From: DATIXD01 sp035518875 | GTDB taxonomy: Bacteria > Pseudomonadota > Gammaproteobacteria > Methylococcales > Methylococcaceae | Length of the DNA stretch: 8,955 nt | Assembly (NCBI GenBank): GCA_035518875.1 | Contig: DATIXD010000337.1 | Location: forward strand, 1-8,955 | Reading direction: 5' to 3' | Part shown: positions 5,101-8,955 of the stretch, one piece after another | Numbering within the stretch: the first letter of the stretch is position 1 | Layout of the letters: every line of letters starts with the position of its first letter | Translations under genes and position numbers: made by a program | The notes under the pieces: generated by a model | Database searches by the model: none | Told to the model about the DNA's origin: nothing | Seen by the model: only the letters and a program-made list of their open reading frames with translations

Positions 5101-6429
5101 TCATTCGTTACCCAGACGGATTTCGACGTAAGCCTCGTCCCTGATCCGGCGCAGCCAGAGCTCAGTCTCTTCCTCCACCTTGCGTTTGAAGATTTCCTCG
5201 CGCGCCTGATTCTTCTGGAACTCACTAGTGTCATCGGACTCCTGGCGTTCCAGAACCTGGATTAGATGCCAGCCGAACTGCGTTTGCACCGGCTCGCTGA
5301 GTTGGTTGACAGCCAGGCCCGTCATGGCCTCTTCGAACGGTGGCACCAGAGCGCCCGGCTGCACCCAGCCGAGATCGCCGCCCTTGATGGCCGAGCCTTT
5401 GTCATCTGAATTTCCGCGCGCCAAGGCGGCGAAATCCTCCCCGTTTTCGATGCGTTGCTTCAAGCCGAGTAGCTTCTGCTTCGCCTCTTCGTCGGAGAGC
5501 ACTTCACTGGGCTTGATCAGAATGTGACGCACGCGGGTCTTGGTGATCAGGTGCTGGCCGCTGCCCTTGACTCCCAACAGCTTGACGATATGGAATCCGC
5601 TGGGGCTTCGGATCGGGCCTTCGATATCGCCTTCCCGCATTTTGTCCACGATGTCCGCGAATAGGGTCGGAATCTGGCTCTTCTTGCGCCAGCCCAGCTC
5701 GCCGCCACTGAGCGCCTGTTCGCTGTCGGAAGCGCCCAGGGCGGCCTGTTTGAAATCCAAGCCTTGCTTGATTTCGGCCATCAGCTTATCCGCTTTTTCG
5801 CGGGCTTTCTGCACCTGCGCCGGGGAGGCGGCCTGGGGGGTGGCGATCAGAATATGGCCGAGCAAATACTCCGCGTCCCGATTACTGCCCGCCTGACCCT
5901 GGGTTTCCAGATAATGCTGGATTTCTCGCTCGCTCACCTTGACCTGACTATTGATCTGACTGCTCCGCAGACGACCGATGGCGATTTCGTTGCGGATCTG
6001 CTCGACGAAATCGCCATAGTCGATGCCTTCCTCCCGAAGCGAGCGGCGGAACTCCTCCATGCTCAGATGATTGCGCTGGGCGATTTGCTGAACCGCCATA
6101 CGCAGCGTTTCCTCGTCCACTTTAATACCTGCCTTTTCGGCCATCTGCGCCTGGAGCTTGTCAACGATCATGCGCTCCAGGACCTGTCTCGCGAGGATTT
6201 CATCGGGTGGCAGTTGAGTGTTGTTTTGCTGGAGATTCTTCTTGATGGCCCCGACTTTTTGTACCAACTCGCTTTCCAGAATCACCCCGTCATCGACGAC
6301 TGCCACGATGCGGTCTATGGCATCTTCCGCTGCGGCGAAGAATGAAACGCCGGCCAGCCACAGGCCAAGGGTGAAAATACAGATTCCTAAAAAACGTGCG
6401 GATTTCAACATAAAGGCGGTTTTCTTCAT
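5101..6429 (-). CDS. surA: Periplasmic chaperone and peptidyl-prolyl isomerase SurA
   Basis: SurA escorts unfolded outer-membrane beta-barrel proteins across the periplasm to the BAM complex; LptD is a known client. The 442-residue precursor (E. coli 428) has a signal peptide at about 1-34 (hydrophobic FLGICIFTLGLWLAGVSFF, likely cut after AAA). The chaperone N-domain starts with DRIVAVVDDGVILESEL (39-55) and runs to about 175. Two parvulin domains follow, about 187-287 (GHILIAT, GGELGW, GFHIVKL) and 300-394 (RHILIKP, GGDLGW, GWHLIQV). The C-terminal helix from about 402 (SEFQKNQAREEIFKRK) completes the chaperone module. Both parvulin repeats look intact. The ATG at 6429 overlaps the lptD stop as ATGA, so translation is probably coupled. 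The in-frame ATG at 6411 is an alternative that would still leave a signal peptide. Confidence 0.97.
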   Translation of the reverse strand: MKKTAFMLKSARFLGICIFTLGLWLAGVSFFAAAEDAIDRIVAVVDDGVILESELVQKVGAIKKNLQQNNTQLPPDEILARQVLERMIVDKLQAQMAEKAGIKVDEETLRMAVQQIAQRNHLSMEEFRRSLREEGIDYGDFVEQIRNEIAIGRLRSSQINSQVKVSEREIQHYLETQGQAGSNRDAEYLLGHILIATPQAASPAQVQKAREKADKLMAEIKQGLDFKQAALGASDSEQALSGGELGWRKKSQIPTLFADIVDKMREGDIEGPIRSPSGFHIVKLLGVKGSGQHLITKTRVRHILIKPSEVLSDEEAKQKLLGLKQRIENGEDFAALARGNSDDKGSAIKGGDLGWVQPGALVPPFEEAMTGLAVNQLSEPVQTQFGWHLIQVLERQESDDTSEFQKNQAREEIFKRKVEEETELWLRRIRDEAYVEIRLGNE

Positions 6430-8955
6430 AAATCGTCGGCATATGTTCCGAGCAACTCATTCTGCCTGCGGTAGCCGGGAACACTTTGGTACATCAGATC
6501 ATCTACCTGGCTGCCGAATGTGCTGAGCCCCTTCAGCTCAAACTGAAAATAGATGCCATCGTTGTAGGTGACGGTCGGATTTGTAGCTGACGTCGTGAGG
6601 TTGTTCAGGTACCGGATGCCGACCAAACTGAAACGCCAGCAGCAAGTTTCCCGCTCGACGCCAAAAAACGTTTGCGATGTCTTCTGATCATTCAGCAAAT
6701 ATTGCCATTGGCCGAGGATGTGCCAGCCTTGGGTGATCGGCAGGCGAAAAGAGACGTCGGTCTGATCGATTGGCGCCTGATTGATGGTCGCGGTCGAAGG
6801 ACGACGGTAACGATAAGCCAGATTCAGTAGGTTGTTTGCTTTATTATTGTATTGGAGGCTGATTTGATCACGGTCGATCTGGTTCGTGGAGGGATTCCAC
6901 TGCCCGGTGGCGCGGAGCAGCCAGTCATCGCTCAGCCAGGATGCAGCCTCGGCAACCAGATTGGACGTGGCCGATGTACTCCTCTGGTTGGCAATCTGCT
7001 GTGCGGTCAACTGCTGTGGAGTCAGCGGCGCACCTGCGGGAGAAACGAGCTGCACGTCCCTATTCTTGAAATAGAAAATCGAACCGGCACTGAGTCTTAA
7101 CCGCTCCAGCCCCGATTCCTGGTCGATGAAGCGCGAGGTCAACGCCGTCGTCACCTGATTGGCGTCGGCCCGACGGTCTGATCCGGCGAAACGGTTCTCG
7201 CGGAATAACTGCGAGAAGTTGAAGTCGTATTCCGATGAATCGAAGATCGGGATATCCCGCTGGTTGATTGTCGGCACGTACAGGTAATATAGCCTCGGCT
7301 CGATCGTCTGCTGCACCGGTGTCTTGAACAGCTCGAATTCGCGATCGAAATACATCCCGGCGTCCGTCGAGAAAATCGGCGCGGTTCGACTGAGACTGTT
7401 GCTCACGCCGGGCGCCGGGTTTTGCAGCCAATATTGTGTGTGTTCCAAAGCCAGGCTCGGGATGACGAAACCCGGTGGGCCACTGATGGGATAGGAAAGT
7501 CTCGGCCGCAGGTTGAGACGTTGAGCGGTCACCTTGGGCTTGCCGGTAATTGGATCGGAACTGTTATTCTGAAAATTCACCAATTCACTATACCCCTGAA
7601 ACTGCAATCCGGTGTCCGCTACGTTACGCCCATAGTTCAAGAGCAGCTGCGGCATACGCCAGTAGGGGGCGGTCAAAATAGTGGGATCGAGACTCTGGTA
7701 GTAATCGCCCAACGCGCTCACAGAATAGTTCTCGCCGGAATAATTCAATGTGCCGTAGCTGCGGATGTTACGCTTGTCATTGATGTTAAGAATACTGCTC
7801 ACCTGGTTCAGGTAGGTGGAGTCGGACACATAATGCGCATCCACATGCGCCGTGAAGTTGTCTGCGAATTTGGTATAGTTGATCACACCGACCTGGCCGC
7901 GGCTTTTATTGAGAACGCTGTCGTTGGGCATATATTCGACCAGCATCCTGCCTTTCGTCCAATCGGTGAGGTAGCGAAAGTCCGCGCCCAAATTCGGGCC
8001 TCGGCTGGTCAGATAGCGGGGGTTGAGGGTCAGGTCGTAATTGGGCGCCAAATTGAGATAATAAGGCTGCATCAGATTGAACCCACTGGCCTTGGTATTT
8101 CCGAAGGAAGGCGTCAGGAACCCCGACTTACGGCGATCATCGACGGGGAAGCTCATGTAGGGCGTATAAAGAAACGGTACCCCCTTGAACTCGAGCCAGG
8201 CATTCTCAACAGAACCGACCCCGCTTTCCTTGTTGATCTTGGCCTTTGATGCGTGCAACAACCAGTCCTGATTGCCCGGCGGGCAGGTGGTGTAGGTCAC
8301 CGTTTCGTAGCGCGACAGGGTCTTGCTGTCGATACGGGTGAGCCTGGAGGTTCCCCTCCCGGGGACAGTCCCGATGACAAATTGGGAATTGCGCAGCACC
8401 CCTTCATCGGTCTTCAACTTCAGGAAGGCGGTGTCGCTGGCAAAAGACAAGCCCTTTTCCTGATAGATGACGCTGCCTTGGGCGTTCAAGGTTTCCGCCT
8501 CGCTATTATGGCTGACGAAATCCCCCCACAATTTTTGATCCGCCCGGGTGAGTTCGGCGGTTCCCTTGAAATTCGCGAGTTCCTCGCGGATGAGTTCGGC
8601 CTGATCGGAATAAATTTCGAGCGGGGCACTCTCGCGCGCCAGCCGGTCGGCTGGCGTCATCAGGAACTGTTTGGGAGGCGTCCATTCGGATTTACCTTGA
8701 ATCTTGCAGAAGTAATCCCATGGATTTGCGGGCAGGTGCGTCATGATGCTGTGGAAGCGTTGTTCGTCCTCCGGGGTGATGGTGGCCGACTTGGCCCAGT
8801 CGGTCGTCGTTTTACCGCCCTCGCCCACCACGTGCGGCAACCCCCCGGTATCGGGACCGACCAAGGCGCAGTTCCACTGCTTTTCCGCGCCAGGGCGGCA
8901 ATTCCAGCCGCGCTGCTTGGGTTCCGCCGCACGCCTGGGCTGCGCCTCGCCGCTC
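6426..8955 (-). CDS. lptD: LPS-assembly protein LptD (OstA/Imp), 5' end outside the window
   Basis: LptD forms, with the lipoprotein LptE, the outer-membrane translocon that receives lipopolysaccharide from LptA and inserts it into the outer leaflet. About 842 residues are visible; the frame stays open to the right edge, so the signal peptide and true start lie beyond it. The TTG at 8864 is not the start: the frame upstream codes for the two W-N-C motifs that I expect at an LptD N-terminus. Numbering from the edge, the OstA/LptA-like beta-jellyroll begins near APLEIYSDQAEL (110-121). YTTCPPG with Cys224, YTPYMSFPVDDRRKSGFL near 263-280, and a 26-strand-type barrel follow. Cys771-Cys772 (RETCCWRF) match the C-terminal pair of E. 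coli, and Cys224 matches E. coli Cys173. Three further cysteines (19, 29, 83) lie in the N-terminal part. The stop overlaps the surA start. Confidence 0.96.
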   Translation of the reverse strand, partial: SGEAQPRRAAEPKQRGWNCRPGAEKQWNCALVGPDTGGLPHVVGEGGKTTTDWAKSATITPEDEQRFHSIMTHLPANPWDYFCKIQGKSEWTPPKQFLMTPADRLARESAPLEIYSDQAELIREELANFKGTAELTRADQKLWGDFVSHNSEAETLNAQGSVIYQEKGLSFASDTAFLKLKTDEGVLRNSQFVIGTVPGRGTSRLTRIDSKTLSRYETVTYTTCPPGNQDWLLHASKAKINKESGVGSVENAWLEFKGVPFLYTPYMSFPVDDRRKSGFLTPSFGNTKASGFNLMQPYYLNLAPNYDLTLNPRYLTSRGPNLGADFRYLTDWTKGRMLVEYMPNDSVLNKSRGQVGVINYTKFADNFTAHVDAHYVSDSTYLNQVSSILNINDKRNIRSYGTLNYSGENYSVSALGDYYQSLDPTILTAPYWRMPQLLLNYGRNVADTGLQFQGYSELVNFQNNSSDPITGKPKVTAQRLNLRPRLSYPISGPPGFVIPSLALEHTQYWLQNPAPGVSNSLSRTAPIFSTDAGMYFDREFELFKTPVQQTIEPRLYYLYVPTINQRDIPIFDSSEYDFNFSQLFRENRFAGSDRRADANQVTTALTSRFIDQESGLERLRLSAGSIFYFKNRDVQLVSPAGAPLTPQQLTAQQIANQRSTSATSNLVAEAASWLSDDWLLRATGQWNPSTNQIDRDQISLQYNNKANNLLNLAYRYRRPSTATINQAPIDQTDVSFRLPITQGWHILGQWQYLLNDQKTSQTFFGVERETCCWRFSLVGIRYLNNLTTSATNPTVTYNDGIYFQFELKGLSTFGSQVDDLMYQSVPGYRRQNELLGTYADDL

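Noticed and set aside
7422..8249. 275-codon plus-strand open frame opposite lptD
   Set aside because: It is the mirror of the LptD barrel coding sequence, with no start context or domain of its own.

Overview
The window looks like chromosomal DNA of a gammaproteobacterium. The main evidence is the minus-strand order lptD-surA-pdxA-rsmA, the same order as the classical imp-surA-pdxA-ksgA cluster of enteric bacteria and their relatives. Moderately high GC and a PGM1-type phosphoglucomutase would fit an environmental lineage such as a methanotroph, but that is a guess. No mobile element, CRISPR array, tRNA or rRNA was recognised.

Layout. Bases 1-515 hold no gene I recognise: one reading frame stays open from the left edge to 481 without resembling any family I know, and there is a short AT-rich inverted repeat. 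Bases 516-2150 (minus) encode alpha-D-glucose phosphoglucomutase (pgm). A 94-base divergent spacer (2151-2244) separates it from a plus-strand pair: an exported L,D-transpeptidase (2245-2796) and a small alanine-zipper lipoprotein of the Lpp/OprI type (2920-3198). The lipoprotein gene is followed by two tandem intrinsic terminators (3201-3269). From 3281 to the right edge runs a minus-strand operon read right to left: lptD (5' end cut by the window edge), surA, pdxA, rsmA. lptD and surA overlap by an ATGA, and pdxA and rsmA are separated by one base.

How the genes work together. Four of the seven genes concern the cell envelope. SurA chaperones outer-membrane proteins, LptD being a well-known client. 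LptD inserts lipopolysaccharide into the outer leaflet. The lipoprotein has the features of an outer membrane-peptidoglycan tether, including a C-terminal lysine, and the adjacent L,D-transpeptidase belongs to the enzyme superfamily that attaches (or, in one branch, releases) such lipoproteins. PdxA (pyridoxal phosphate synthesis) and RsmA (16S rRNA dimethylation) travel with surA in many gammaproteobacteria. Pgm interconverts glucose 1-phosphate and glucose 6-phosphate, feeding glycogen and nucleotide-sugar synthesis.

I found no convincing undescribed system. The items most worth a second look are the transpeptidase-lipoprotein pair, the unbroken heptad register of that lipoprotein, the hairpins in front of it, and the unexplained first 500 bases.
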